From the NCBI RefSeq assembly GCF_014042365.1, contig NZ_JACEZS010000012.1:1-64000 (forward strand): a stretch of DNA of 64,000 bases, read 5' to 3'. Source of the stretch: Rugamonas fusca. Lineage in GTDB: Bacteria; Pseudomonadota; Gammaproteobacteria; Burkholderiales; Burkholderiaceae_D. Each line of letters opens with the position of its first letter. Position 1 is the first letter of the stretch. This document shows positions 54,901 through 64,000 of this stretch, piece after piece. A model generated the notes under the pieces. The model was given only the letters and a program-made list of their open reading frames with translations, did no database searches and was not told the DNA's origin. The position numbers and the translations under genes are program-made.

Positions 54901-56406
54901 ATGAGCGGTGCTACCCAAGCTAACCAGGAAGTCGCTGTCCCCGAGTTCAAACAGATCATGGGACACCCAGCTCCGCTTTGGATGTTGTTCATGACCGAGT
55001 TCTGGGAGCGTTTCGCCTTCTACGGCATCCGCTGGGCCCTGGTACTCTACATCGTCGCCCAGTTCTACCACGGCGACGCGGCCGGCGAGCAGTTCGCCAA
55101 CCTGACCTACGGTTCCTACCTCGCCCTCGTGTATGCGGGCGCCCTGTTTGGCGGCTACGTGGCCGACCGCGTGCTGGGATACCAGCGCTCCATCATCGTC
55201 GGCGCCATCTTCATGGCCGCCGGCCTGTTCATGATCGCGCTGCCTGATCCGAACATCTTCAAACTGGGCCTGGCCACCATCATCGTTGGCAATGGCATGT
55301 TCAAGCCGAACATCTCGACCATGGTAGGCAAGCTGTATGCGCTGGCCGACACGCGCCGCGATTCGGGCTTCACCATTTTCTACATGGGCATCAACTCGGG
55401 CGCCCTGATCGCGCCCGTGCTGACTGAATTCCTGGCCACCAAGATCTTCGGCACCGGCGGCATGCCTGCCTACAAGGTGGTGTTCATCTCCGCCGGCGTG
55501 GGCATGCTCATCAGCCTGTTCTGGTTCAGCATCGGCCGCCGCGGCCTGAAAGGCATCGGTGCGCCCGAAGCGCAGATGCAGGACCCCAAGCGCATGCTGT
55601 GGGTGGCGCTGGGCGCGCTGTGCGTGATCCCCATCGTCTACATGCTGCTGGCCGTGGGCGCCAACAACCTGCAAGGCGTGCTGTCGGTGCTGTTCATCCT
55701 GCTGTCGGTGATGCTGATGATCGAAGGCATCCGTAACGGCAAGGTGGCGCGCGACAAGGTGATCGCCATGCTGGTGATCTTCTTCTTCAACATCATGTTC
55801 TGGATGTTCTTCGAACAGGCGGGCAGCTCGTTCACCTTCCTGGCCGATAAGATCGTCGACCGCATCATGTTCGGCTGGGAGTTCCCGAACGCTTACTTCC
55901 AGACCGTGAATTCGATCGCCATCATCACGCTGGCGCCGGTGATCGCCTTCATCTGGGTGGCCATGGGCCGCAAGAACGTCAACCCGTCCATCGCGCGCAA
56001 GTTCGGCCTGGGCCTGATCTTCAACGGCCTGGCCTTCGGCCTGCTGATGTTCGCCCTGTCGTCGCTGGTCGACGTCCACAACAAGATCCCGTTCTGGACC
56101 CTGTTCATGGTGTACGTGATCCAGTCCGTCGGTGAACTGTGCCTGTCGCCGATCGGCCTGTCGATGGTGACCAAGCTGGCCCCCACCCGCCTGGTGGGCC
56201 TGGGCATGGGCGGCTGGTTCCTCTCCACCGGCATCGGCAACAACCTGTCGGGCATCTTCGCCAGCTTCGTGAGCGGCGAAAAGGGCATGTCGGTGACATC
56301 GGCGCTGCAAGGCTACACGATGGGCTTCTACTCGCTGATGGCCGGCGGTATCCTGCTGTTCCTGGTCGCACCGCTGATCAGCAAATTGATGCACGGCGTG
56401 AAATAA
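54901..56406 (+). CDS. Proton-dependent oligopeptide transporter (POT/PTR family)
   Basis: This 501-residue membrane transporter has the proton-coupling ExxERFxxYG motif (EFWERFAFYG, about 32-41), the PTR signatures GGYVADRVLG and FTIFYMGINSGALIAP, and about 14 TM segments. It imports di- and tripeptides with protons. AGGAG lies 6 nt before the ATG. It is monocistronic, with a strong terminator after it. Confidence 0.94.
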   Translation: MSGATQANQEVAVPEFKQIMGHPAPLWMLFMTEFWERFAFYGIRWALVLYIVAQFYHGDAAGEQFANLTYGSYLALVYAGALFGGYVADRVLGYQRSIIVGAIFMAAGLFMIALPDPNIFKLGLATIIVGNGMFKPNISTMVGKLYALADTRRDSGFTIFYMGINSGALIAPVLTEFLATKIFGTGGMPAYKVVFISAGVGMLISLFWFSIGRRGLKGIGAPEAQMQDPKRMLWVALGALCVIPIVYMLLAVGANNLQGVLSVLFILLSVMLMIEGIRNGKVARDKVIAMLVIFFFNIMFWMFFEQAGSSFTFLADKIVDRIMFGWEFPNAYFQTVNSIAIITLAPVIAFIWVAMGRKNVNPSIARKFGLGLIFNGLAFGLLMFALSSLVDVHNKIPFWTLFMVYVIQSVGELCLSPIGLSMVTKLAPTRLVGLGMGGWFLSTGIGNNLSGIFASFVSGEKGMSVTSALQGYTMGFYSLMAGGILLFLVAPLISKLMHGVK

Positions 56407-56426
56407 GCCTGTCCCTGGCTTGTGTG

Positions 56427-56454
56427 ACAACGGCGGCCCGCGGGCCGCCGTTGT
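56427..56454. terminator. Bidirectional hairpin between peptide transporter and glpD
   Basis: A 28-bp perfect palindrome (14 + 14 bp; half-site ACAACGGCGGCCCG) lies 20 nt after the transporter stop and 18 nt from the convergent glpD stop. TTGTCGTTTG follows on the plus strand. It can serve both genes. Confidence 0.75.
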
Positions 56455-56472
56455 CGTTTGGGCGATGCCGGC

Positions 56473-58011
56473 TCAGGGCTTGTGCAGCGGATGCGCATCC
56501 AGCCAGTCCCGCAGTCTGCCCGTCGCCCCCGGCAGCAGGTGCAGGCCCAGCTTGGTGCGCCGCCACAGGATGTCCTGCGCGCTGCGCGCCCACTCGTAGC
56601 GGCGCAGGTAATCCACTTCGGCCTCGTACAAGCCGGCGGCGATTTCCTCGCCCATGGCGCCCGGCGCTTCGCGCCCCGCCAGCAGCGTGTGCATGCGGGT
56701 GCCGTAGGCGCGCGCGTAGCGTGCCACCAGCGCCGTCGGCAGCCAGCCGTAGCGCAGCTGCTGCTCCCGCAGCCAGCCGCCAAATTCGAGCACGGCGCGA
56801 TTCTGGGGCGCGGCCCCGAACAAGTCCCCGCCGGGCAGGCAGGCGTCCGCCGTCCAGGAACCGTGCCGGTTCTCCAGCGCGCGCGCCACCAGGTCCACCG
56901 CTTCCTCGGACAGCTTGCGAAAGGTGGTGATCTTGCCGCCAAAAACACTGAGCAGCGGCGCGCCATCGCTGTCCACCTCCAGCCGGTAGTCACGCGTGAC
57001 GGCCTTGGCGTCGGCCGCCTCGTCCTCCACCAGCGGGCGCACGCCTGCATAGCTCCACACCACGTCGGCCGGCATCACGGGCGCGGCGAAGTAGTAGCTG
57101 GCCAGTTCGCACAGGTAGCTGGTTTCGTCGGGCGTGATGGCGACCTGGCCGGGGTCGCCCTGGTAATCAAGGTCCGTGGTGCCGATCAGCGTGTAGTCCT
57201 GTTCGTAGGGGATGGCGAACACGATGCGCCCGTCCGGGTGCTGGAAGATGTAGGCGTAATCGTGCGCGAACAGGCGCGGCACGACGATGTGGCTGCCCTT
57301 GATCAGCCGCAGCGGGCGCGGGCGCGCCTGCGGCACGGCCGATTGCAGGAATGCCGCCGTCCATGGCCCGGCCGCGTTAACCAGGTAGCGGGCGTTGACC
57401 TGGATGCGGCCACAGTCTGGCTTATCCAGCAACGCCTGCCAGCGCTCGCCCTCACGCCGGGCGGACAGGCAGGTGGTGCGGGTAAGGATGGTGGCGCCCC
57501 GCTCGGCCGCGTCGATCGCGTTCAGCACCACCAGCCGGGCATCATCCACCCAGCCGTCGGAATAGACGAAGCCGCGCGTGAATTCCGGCTTGAGCGGCTG
57601 GCCGGCCGAGTGGCGACGCAGCGCGATGCCGGACGACGCGGGCAGCAGTTCGCGCCGCGCCAGGCTGTCGTACAGCAGCAGGCCGGCCCGTATCATCCAC
57701 GCCGGCCGCTGGCCCCGCGCGTGCGGCATCACGAAACGCAAGGGCCGCATGATGTGGGGCGCGCTGCGCAACAGCACCTCGCGCTCCAGCAGCGCCTTGC
57801 GCACCAGGCCAAATTCATAATATTCGAGGTAGCGCAGGCCGCCGTGGATCAACTTGGTGGAAGCCGATGAGGTGTGCGCGGCCAGGTCGTCCCGCTCGCA
57901 CAGCACGACGGACAGTCCGCGCCCGGCCGCGTCACGCGCGATGCCGGCGCCGTTGATGCCCCCACCCACCACGAGGACATCGCAATCTATCGTGTGCCGC
58001 GGTTCTGTCAT
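56473..58011 (-). CDS. glpD: Glycerol-3-phosphate dehydrogenase, FAD-dependent
   Basis: The 512 residues have an N-terminal FAD-binding GGGINGAGIARDAAGRG (about 16-32), the conserved SSASTKLIHGGLRYLEYYEFGLV, WTAAFL and VWSYAGVRPLV segments and a C-terminal helical domain. It oxidises sn-glycerol 3-phosphate to dihydroxyacetone phosphate and feeds electrons to quinone at the inner membrane. No glpF, glpK or glpR lies in the window. It is divergent from the penicillin-binding protein gene. Confidence 0.95.
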   Translation of the reverse strand: MTEPRHTIDCDVLVVGGGINGAGIARDAAGRGLSVVLCERDDLAAHTSSASTKLIHGGLRYLEYYEFGLVRKALLEREVLLRSAPHIMRPLRFVMPHARGQRPAWMIRAGLLLYDSLARRELLPASSGIALRRHSAGQPLKPEFTRGFVYSDGWVDDARLVVLNAIDAAERGATILTRTTCLSARREGERWQALLDKPDCGRIQVNARYLVNAAGPWTAAFLQSAVPQARPRPLRLIKGSHIVVPRLFAHDYAYIFQHPDGRIVFAIPYEQDYTLIGTTDLDYQGDPGQVAITPDETSYLCELASYYFAAPVMPADVVWSYAGVRPLVEDEAADAKAVTRDYRLEVDSDGAPLLSVFGGKITTFRKLSEEAVDLVARALENRHGSWTADACLPGGDLFGAAPQNRAVLEFGGWLREQQLRYGWLPTALVARYARAYGTRMHTLLAGREAPGAMGEEIAAGLYEAEVDYLRRYEWARSAQDILWRRTKLGLHLLPGATGRLRDWLDAHPLHKP

Positions 58012-58125
58012 AAGGTTCCCGCCTGGTCGATCGCCGTTATCGCCGCCGCCATGGCGGCCCTTGAACCATTATAAGTACATCCCGCGCGCCACCACCAGTA
58101 TCACGGTGCGGCGGGGCGATTGGTC

Positions 58126-58131
58126 TATAAT
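58126..58131 (+). promoter_or_regulatory. -10 element of the penicillin-binding protein gene
   Basis: A perfect TATAAT lies 32 bp before the TTG start of the downstream gene, in the divergent region with glpD. No clear -35 hexamer. Confidence 0.45.
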
Positions 58132-58162
58132 TCCCCCACTTCGCAACCACGAGAATTCCGTC

Positions 58163-60499
58163 TTGAGTGCTTCCCTGCCCGCCGCATCCTCCCTGTTCAA
58201 GCGCCGCAACGTCGTGCGCGGCCTGATCGCCATCGTACTGGCCGGCCTGATCGCCGCCGGCCTGCTGGTAGCCTACCTGTTGCTGGTCATCGCGCCCAAC
58301 CTGCCGTCGCTGGACACGATCACGGACTACCGTCCCAAGATCCCGCTGCGCATCTACACGGCCGACAAGGTGCTGATCGGCGAATTCGGCGAGGAACACC
58401 GCGACTTCATCCCCATCAAGGACATGCCGGAGATGATGAAGAAGGCCATCCTGGCCGTCGAGGATGCGCGCTTCTACGAGCACGGCGGCATCGACTGGCT
58501 GCGCGTGCCGGGCGCGATCCGCTCCAACCTGGGCGGCGGCTTCCGCCAGGGCGGCTCCACCATCACCATGCAGGTGGCCCGCAACTTCTTCCTCACGCGC
58601 GACAAGGTCATCGCCCGCAAGCTCAACGAAGTCATGCTGGCCTATAAGATCGAGGCGGCACTCAGCAAGGACCAGATCCTGGAGCTGTACATGAACCAGA
58701 TCTACCTGGGCCAGCGCTCGTTCGGCTTTGGCAGCGCGGCCCAGGTCTACTACGGCAAGCCGCTGAAGGACCTGAGCATCGGCGAGATGGCCATGCTGGC
58801 CGGCCTGCCCAAGAACCCGGCCCACCACAACCCGGCCGTCAATCCCAAGCGCGCCAGGCAGCGCCAGCACGTGGTACTCAAGCGCATGCGTGAACTGGAC
58901 TACATCACGGAAGAGCAGTACCAGAAAGCCCTGCACGAACCGCTGCGCGTGAACAACCGCGGCCAGGAGTTCGACACCCACGCCGAATACGTGGCCGAAC
59001 TGGCGCGCCAGGTGGTGTACGCCAAGTTCAAGGATGAGGCGTACAACAAGGGCATCAGCGTCTATACGACCATCCTCAAGGCCGACCAGGACGCGGCCTA
59101 CGAGTCCGTGCGCCGCAACGTGCTGGCCTACGACCAGCGCCACGGCTACCGTGGTCCGGAAGCGTACATCGAGCTGCCAGCCGGCGACGAGGAACGCGAC
59201 GACGCCATCGAGGAAGCGCTGCAGAAGCGCCCCGGCAGCGACCGCCTGATCCCGGCCGTGGTGCTCGATGCGGGCCCGAAGAACGTGAAGGTGCAGGACC
59301 CGTTCGGCCAGGAGATCACCATCACCGGCGACGGCCTGCGCCTGGCCGCGCCCGCGCTGGCCGCCGGCGCCAGGGACGGCTTCAGGCTGCGCCCCGGCGC
59401 CATAGTGCGCATCATGCGCGGCGAGAAGAACGCCTGGGTCATCACCCAGGTACCGCAGGTGGCGGCCGCCTTCGTGTCGATCGACGCCGTCACGGGCGCC
59501 TACCACGCGCTGGTGGGCGGCTTCGACTACAACCTGCAGAAGTTCAACCACGTGACGCAGGCGTGGCGCCAGCCCGGCTCCTCGATCAAGCCCTTCATCT
59601 ACTCGGCGGCGCTGGAAAAAGGCTTCTCGCCAGCCACCATCATCAACGACGTGCCGATCGAGCTGACGGGCGCCGAGACGGGCAACGAGACCTGGCGTCC
59701 CGGCAATGACGACGGCGTGTACGACGGCCCGATTACCATGCGCACGGCGCTGGCCAAGTCCAAGAACGTCGCTTCGGTGCGGATCCTGCGCAACATCACG
59801 GTCCCCTACGCGCACGACTACCTGGGCAAGTTCGGCTTCGACCTGGGCCGCCAGCCCAAGAACCTGACGCTGGCGCTGGGCACGGGCGCCGTCACGCCGC
59901 TACAACTGGCCGGCGCCTACGCCGTGTTCGCCAACGGCGGCTACCAGATCGAGCCCTATCTGATCTCGCGCATCGTGGATGGCAACGGCGCCGTGATCTC
60001 GGAAACCAAGCCGCCCGCCAGCCTGCAGGAAAATGCCCGCGTGATCGACGTGCGCAATGCCTTCGTCACCGACTCCATGCTGCGCGAAGTAACGCGCACC
60101 GGCACCGGCGCCGCGGCGGCCAGGCTGGGCCGCCCCGACATCGCCGGCAAGACCGGCACCACCAGCGACGCCATGGACGGCTGGTTCTCCGGCTACGGCG
60201 GCGGCATCGTGGCCGTGTCGTGGATGGGCTACGACGATCCCAAGTCGCTGGGCGGACGCGAATTCGGCGCCACGGTGGCCATGCCGATCTGGATGGACTA
60301 CATGCGCGTGGCCCTGCAACAGCGCCCGCCGCAGGAGCGCGCCGTGCCGGCCGGCCTGACCCAGGTCGATGGCGAATGGCTGTACGATGAATTCATGGGC
60401 GACGCGGCCGTCCACTCGCTCGACATGGGCGACGCGGCGCCGGCACTGGACGCGCCCGCGGCCAACCAGGCCCCGGCCGAGAAACCGGCGATCAACTAG
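58163..60499 (+). CDS. mrcA: Penicillin-binding protein 1A (transglycosylase/transpeptidase)
   Basis: This 778-residue bifunctional cell-wall synthase has one TM anchor (about 20-42). The glycosyltransferase domain has EDARFYEHGG and RQGGSTITMQVARNF. An OB-like insert follows, then the transpeptidase domain with SxxK in PGSSIKPF, SKN in KSKNVAS and KTGTT. The start is taken as TTG 58163, just after GAGAA, because the conserved N-terminal arm begins there. The longer frame to 57854 would run back into glpD and past the -10 element. The C terminus is Ala/Pro-rich. Confidence 0.95.
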   Translation: MSASLPAASSLFKRRNVVRGLIAIVLAGLIAAGLLVAYLLLVIAPNLPSLDTITDYRPKIPLRIYTADKVLIGEFGEEHRDFIPIKDMPEMMKKAILAVEDARFYEHGGIDWLRVPGAIRSNLGGGFRQGGSTITMQVARNFFLTRDKVIARKLNEVMLAYKIEAALSKDQILELYMNQIYLGQRSFGFGSAAQVYYGKPLKDLSIGEMAMLAGLPKNPAHHNPAVNPKRARQRQHVVLKRMRELDYITEEQYQKALHEPLRVNNRGQEFDTHAEYVAELARQVVYAKFKDEAYNKGISVYTTILKADQDAAYESVRRNVLAYDQRHGYRGPEAYIELPAGDEERDDAIEEALQKRPGSDRLIPAVVLDAGPKNVKVQDPFGQEITITGDGLRLAAPALAAGARDGFRLRPGAIVRIMRGEKNAWVITQVPQVAAAFVSIDAVTGAYHALVGGFDYNLQKFNHVTQAWRQPGSSIKPFIYSAALEKGFSPATIINDVPIELTGAETGNETWRPGNDDGVYDGPITMRTALAKSKNVASVRILRNITVPYAHDYLGKFGFDLGRQPKNLTLALGTGAVTPLQLAGAYAVFANGGYQIEPYLISRIVDGNGAVISETKPPASLQENARVIDVRNAFVTDSMLREVTRTGTGAAAARLGRPDIAGKTGTTSDAMDGWFSGYGGGIVAVSWMGYDDPKSLGGREFGATVAMPIWMDYMRVALQQRPPQERAVPAGLTQVDGEWLYDEFMGDAAVHSLDMGDAAPALDAPAANQAPAEKPAIN

Positions 60500-60512
60500 G
60501 CGGGCGTCCTGC

Positions 60513-60536
60513 GGGCGGCCCTGCAGGTGGCCGCCC
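60513..60536. terminator. Hairpin between mrcA and the TetR gene
   Basis: GGGCGGCC (60513-60520) pairs with GGCCGCCC (60529-60536) across an 8-nt loop, between convergent genes. No T-run on either side. Confidence 0.5.
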
Positions 60537-60563
60537 ATACACGGGAACCGGAGCGCGATCAGC

Positions 60564-61262
60564 TCACGCCGTGCGCGCCGCCGCCAGGTGGCTGCGCACG
60601 AAGCGCACCGTGCTTTCCGCGAACTGGTCGGGCGTGACCCTGGCGGCGCGGTACTTCCAGCGCTTGACGTACCAGTCCTGGAACATGGCCATGCAATGGG
60701 CCGCCAGCAGCGGCGCGGCGCCCTCCGGGCGTGGTTGCACGCGGTCGACCAGGCCCGTGATCAGCGCCTGCACATACAGCTCCGACTCCTTGGCCATGGC
60801 GCGCTGCTGGGGCGGCAGCGCGCGCGAGTCCATGAACACGAAATAAAACCACGGCTGCAGGATCTCGGACAGGAAAATGGAGGCGCGGATCAGCGCCTCG
60901 AGCCGGTCCAGCGGATCGTCCACGTGGGCGAACATGCGCGGCACTTCCTGGGTGGCGTGGCGCACCACGTCCTCGATCATTTCGGCCAGCTGGTCCTTGC
61001 CGCTGATGTAGCCGTACAAGCCACCCATCGACAAGCCCGTCTCGCGGCACAGGTCGCGCAAGTTCATGGCCCGGAACCCGACCTCGTTGGCCAGGCGGAA
61101 GGTGGCGTTGAAGATTTTTTCCAGGTTCTCCAGCGCCGGCTTGCGGCGCTTGACGCCGATGCGGTCGGCGTAACGGTCGAGCAGGAAGGCCCAGATATTG
61201 GCGCCATCGAGCGGCGTCATGCGCTGGAATTGCTGAAAAGTGAAGTGGACAGGCAAGGTCAC
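60564..61262 (-). CDS. TetR-family transcriptional regulator
   Basis: The 232 residues have an N-terminal extension of about 40 residues. The TetR helix-turn-helix follows (LEKIFNATFRLANEVGFRAMNLRDLCRETGLSMGGLYGYISGKDQL). A ligand-binding helical domain completes it (SIFLSEILQPWFYFVFMDSRAL). It is divergent from the lipase gene, with a palindrome between them. The start is uncertain: GTG 61262 or ATG 61220. The ligand is unknown; fatty acids are plausible given the lipase. Confidence 0.88.
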   Translation of the reverse strand: MTLPVHFTFQQFQRMTPLDGANIWAFLLDRYADRIGVKRRKPALENLEKIFNATFRLANEVGFRAMNLRDLCRETGLSMGGLYGYISGKDQLAEMIEDVVRHATQEVPRMFAHVDDPLDRLEALIRASIFLSEILQPWFYFVFMDSRALPPQQRAMAKESELYVQALITGLVDRVQPRPEGAAPLLAAHCMAMFQDWYVKRWKYRAARVTPDQFAESTVRFVRSHLAAARTA

Positions 61263-61396
61263 CCCAAAGATTGATTTCGGGAACGATTATAACGCAGGAA
61301 AACAACTGTCCCGGCCGATTTTCCAATTTCGGGGCCTGAATTCGACCATCCCGGAAAGATTAATCTAACAACAATGTTACAGTCCAAAAACCGAGC

Positions 61397-61406
61397 GAGC
61401 GCTCGT
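61397..61406. promoter_or_regulatory. Candidate TetR operator between regulator and lipase
   Basis: CGAGCGCTCG is a perfect 10-bp palindrome inside a longer imperfect dyad (about 61391-61409). GAGCG-type half-sites are typical of TetR-family operators. It lies about 118 bp upstream of the lipase ATG and 135 bp from the regulator start. Confidence 0.5.
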
Positions 61407-61508
61407 TTTATTTTCACCGGAGAGTGGAAAGGAACGCGGGCCGCCGGGGCACGACGGCCGCCGCCCTGGCGCGTCGTGCGCGGCATGACGGCCGTCCCTA
61501 CTCGATAA

Positions 61509-62438
<930 letters not shown>

Positions 62439-62448
62439 GGGAGCGGCC

Positions 62449-63375
62449 ATGAACGCACGCGCAAAACTGTTGCGGGCCGGCGCGCTGGCGCTGGCCGCCG
62501 GCGCCCTGTACTTCTCGCTGCACCAGCCGGAAGCGCCGGCGCAAGCGGCCAATTCCGACCCCAACTACTTCGCGTTCGTGCGTTCCATGGATGGCACCGC
62601 GCCCGATGGCGCGGTGCGCCAGGACAGCGCCGACAAGCTGGTGGTCGACGCCGAGCTGGCGCACCTGTTCGATTACTACCTGGCGGGCCTGGGCGAGCGT
62701 TCGCTCGACGCCATCCGCACCGAGATCGGGCGCGAGCTCGACCGGCGCCTGAAACCGGCGGCGGCCGCCGCAGCGCGCCGCCTGCTGGACCAATACCTCG
62801 ACTACAAGCGCGCCCTGGTGGACGTGGAAAAGAGCTTGCCCAAGCCGGCCAGCCTGACCGATGGCGCGCGCGCCCGGCTGGCAGCCATGCAGCAGCTGCG
62901 CCACCGCTATTTCAGCCAGGACGAGATCGATGGCCTGTTCGGCGCCAGCGACACCTACGACACGGACGCCATCGCCCGCATGGAAATCAACGCCGACAGC
63001 ACGCTGACCCCGGCCCAGCGCCAGCAAAAGCTGGCCGCGCTGGACGCCAGGCTGCCCGCCGCCCTGCGCGAGGAGCGCGAGGCGCCCACCCGCGTGCTGC
63101 GGCTGGAGGACGAGGTGCAGCAACGCCGCGCGCAAGGGGCGGGCGACAACGAGATCTACCAGCTGCGCGCGGCCACGCTGTCGCCGGCGGCGGCCGACCG
63201 GCTGGCGGAGCTGGACCGCGAGCAGGCTGATTGGCAGCACCGCATCGCCGCCTACCAGCAGCAGCGCCGCCAGTTGCTGGCGCGTGCCGCGCCGCCCAGC
63301 GCGGCCGAACTGCAGCAACTGCGCGACGCCGGCTTCACGCCGCTGGAGCAAAAGCGGCTGCCCGCCTACGAATAA
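62449..63375 (+). CDS. lifO: Lipase-specific foldase (lipase chaperone)
   Basis: This 308-residue periplasmic chaperone is anchored by one N-terminal TM segment (about 8-25). It has the foldase motif region LFDYYLAGLGERSLD (about 74-88) and a long helical C-terminal part. It folds the adjacent lipase before export; lipase and foldase genes almost always occur as this pair. Start ATG with GGGAG upstream. Confidence 0.92.
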   Translation: MNARAKLLRAGALALAAGALYFSLHQPEAPAQAANSDPNYFAFVRSMDGTAPDGAVRQDSADKLVVDAELAHLFDYYLAGLGERSLDAIRTEIGRELDRRLKPAAAAAARRLLDQYLDYKRALVDVEKSLPKPASLTDGARARLAAMQQLRHRYFSQDEIDGLFGASDTYDTDAIARMEINADSTLTPAQRQQKLAALDARLPAALREEREAPTRVLRLEDEVQQRRAQGAGDNEIYQLRAATLSPAAADRLAELDREQADWQHRIAAYQQQRRQLLARAAPPSAAELQQLRDAGFTPLEQKRLPAYE

Positions 63376-63463
63376 CCAGCCCATTTTTTGCGGCGCCTCA
63401 AGCTTGATGCGGCTGGCCGGCCACACCGGCCCCGCGCCGCGCCGCGCCTCGGAATTTCAATGC

Positions 63464-63469
63464 TACAAT
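63464..63469 (+). promoter_or_regulatory. Possible -10 element of the following sensor gene
   Basis: TACAAT lies 31 bp before the ATG at 63501, in a short AT-rich stretch after the foldase gene. No -35 assigned. Confidence 0.3.
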
Positions 63470-63500
63470 TCTTGCATATCGAACATCTTCCGGGTGCGGC

Positions 63501-64000
63501 ATGGCGATGTCACGGCTCAGCGTCACCATCAGCGCGCCCATCATCCTGATCGGCGCGCTGGCCCTCGGCCTGAACGCCTATCTCAGCGTCGGCAAGCTCG
63601 ATCGCACCCTCAGTGAGCTGGAGCAGTCGCGCCTGCACCTGATCCTCGACGACCTGCGCGACAGCCTGGAAACGGGCCTGGACCTGGGCCTGCCCTTGAA
63701 GGGTCTGGGCAACGCGCAGGCCGCCATCGATCGGGAAGCGCGCCAGGACGGCGCCATCGTCGGCATCCGCGTGCTGGACGCCCAGGGCGCCCCCGTGTTC
63801 AGCACAGGCGACTCCGCGCACGGCCTCGCGCTGCGCGCGCCCCTGTCCAGCAACCTGGGCGTGGCCATGGGCGCCATCGAACTGCGCTACGCGCGCCAGG
63901 CGCAGGACTTGTCGATCGCCGCCTACGCCAGCCAGCTGACGCGGGCCGCCGCATGGATCGCCGCCGCCGGCGCGCTGCTGGCGCTGGCCGCGATCCGGCT
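63501..64000 (+). CDS. Membrane sensor protein, 5' part (cut by window end)
   Basis: At least 166 residues are visible. A first TM segment (ISAPIILIGALALGLNAYLS) is followed by a periplasmic region of about 115 residues (LHLILDDLRDSLETGLDLG, IVGIRVLDAQGAPVFS) and a second TM segment starting near residue 152. This is the plan of a sensor kinase, diguanylate cyclase or chemoreceptor, but the output domain lies outside the window. The ribosome site is weak; ATG 63507 is an alternative start. Confidence 0.7.
   Translation, partial: MAMSRLSVTISAPIILIGALALGLNAYLSVGKLDRTLSELEQSRLHLILDDLRDSLETGLDLGLPLKGLGNAQAAIDREARQDGAIVGIRVLDAQGAPVFSTGDSAHGLALRAPLSSNLGVAMGAIELRYARQAQDLSIAAYASQLTRAAAWIAAAGALLALAAIR

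Overview
The window is GC-rich DNA from a denitrifying betaproteobacterium. The family is most probably Oxalobacteraceae (Massilia, Duganella or Janthinobacterium type). This is inferred from the protein families, from the heme-fused copper nitrite reductase, from the lipase plus foldase pair and from the scattered REP-like repeats. No rRNA or tRNA gene was seen, so the placement is inference.

Positions 1-38600 are mostly a nitrate/nitrite/NO respiration and anaerobic-metabolism island. On the minus strand lies narGHJI with a PpiC-type isomerase at its end, preceded by a NosL-like gene. After an interlude (GGDEF/EAL protein, RoxA, DUF3079 protein, carbonic anhydrase, chemoreceptor) comes nsrR-narK1-narK2-hemN-dnr, also on the minus strand. 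nsrR is divergent from a quinol-type NO reductase (norB). Downstream of norB on the plus strand are a DUF2249 gene, a SirB2-like gene, nirK-nirV-sco and an anaerobic ribonucleotide reductase operon. In that operon the glycyl-radical domain is a separate small gene. Next, on the minus strand, are a nitronate monooxygenase-like gene, ubiU-ubiV-ubiT (oxygen-independent ubiquinone synthesis), a DGC-domain gene and an indolepyruvate/phenylpyruvate decarboxylase. A perfect FNR-type box divides that group from a divergent hemerythrin-DUF2249-membrane protein operon.

These genes fit one physiology. Nitrate is imported (NarK1/2) and reduced (NarGHI) to nitrite. NirK makes NO and NorB makes N2O. Ubiquinone, heme (HemN) and deoxynucleotides (NrdDG) are made without oxygen. 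Dnr and NsrR, both encoded here, are the likely regulators. FNR/DNR-like boxes precede nosL, norB, nirK (two), nrdD and the nitronate monooxygenase/hemerythrin pair. A separate shared motif with a GGACTAG core lies about 110-150 bp upstream of narG, the nosL-like gene and narK1. No nosZ cluster and no narXL are in the window.

Positions 37660-49600 are accessory. They hold a PaaX regulator, a low-GC orphan gene, a glycerate kinase, a REP-associated transposase between perfect 25-bp inverted repeats, CopA with a CueR-type promoter, a cytochrome b561, a second P-type ATPase and a CpdB-like nucleotidase. Positions 49700-64000 are housekeeping and exported functions: prfB with its programmed +1 frameshift, a HAD phosphatase, lysS, ppnN, a peptide transporter, glpD, penicillin-binding protein 1A, a TetR regulator, a secreted lipase with its foldase, and the start of a membrane sensor cut by the window edge.
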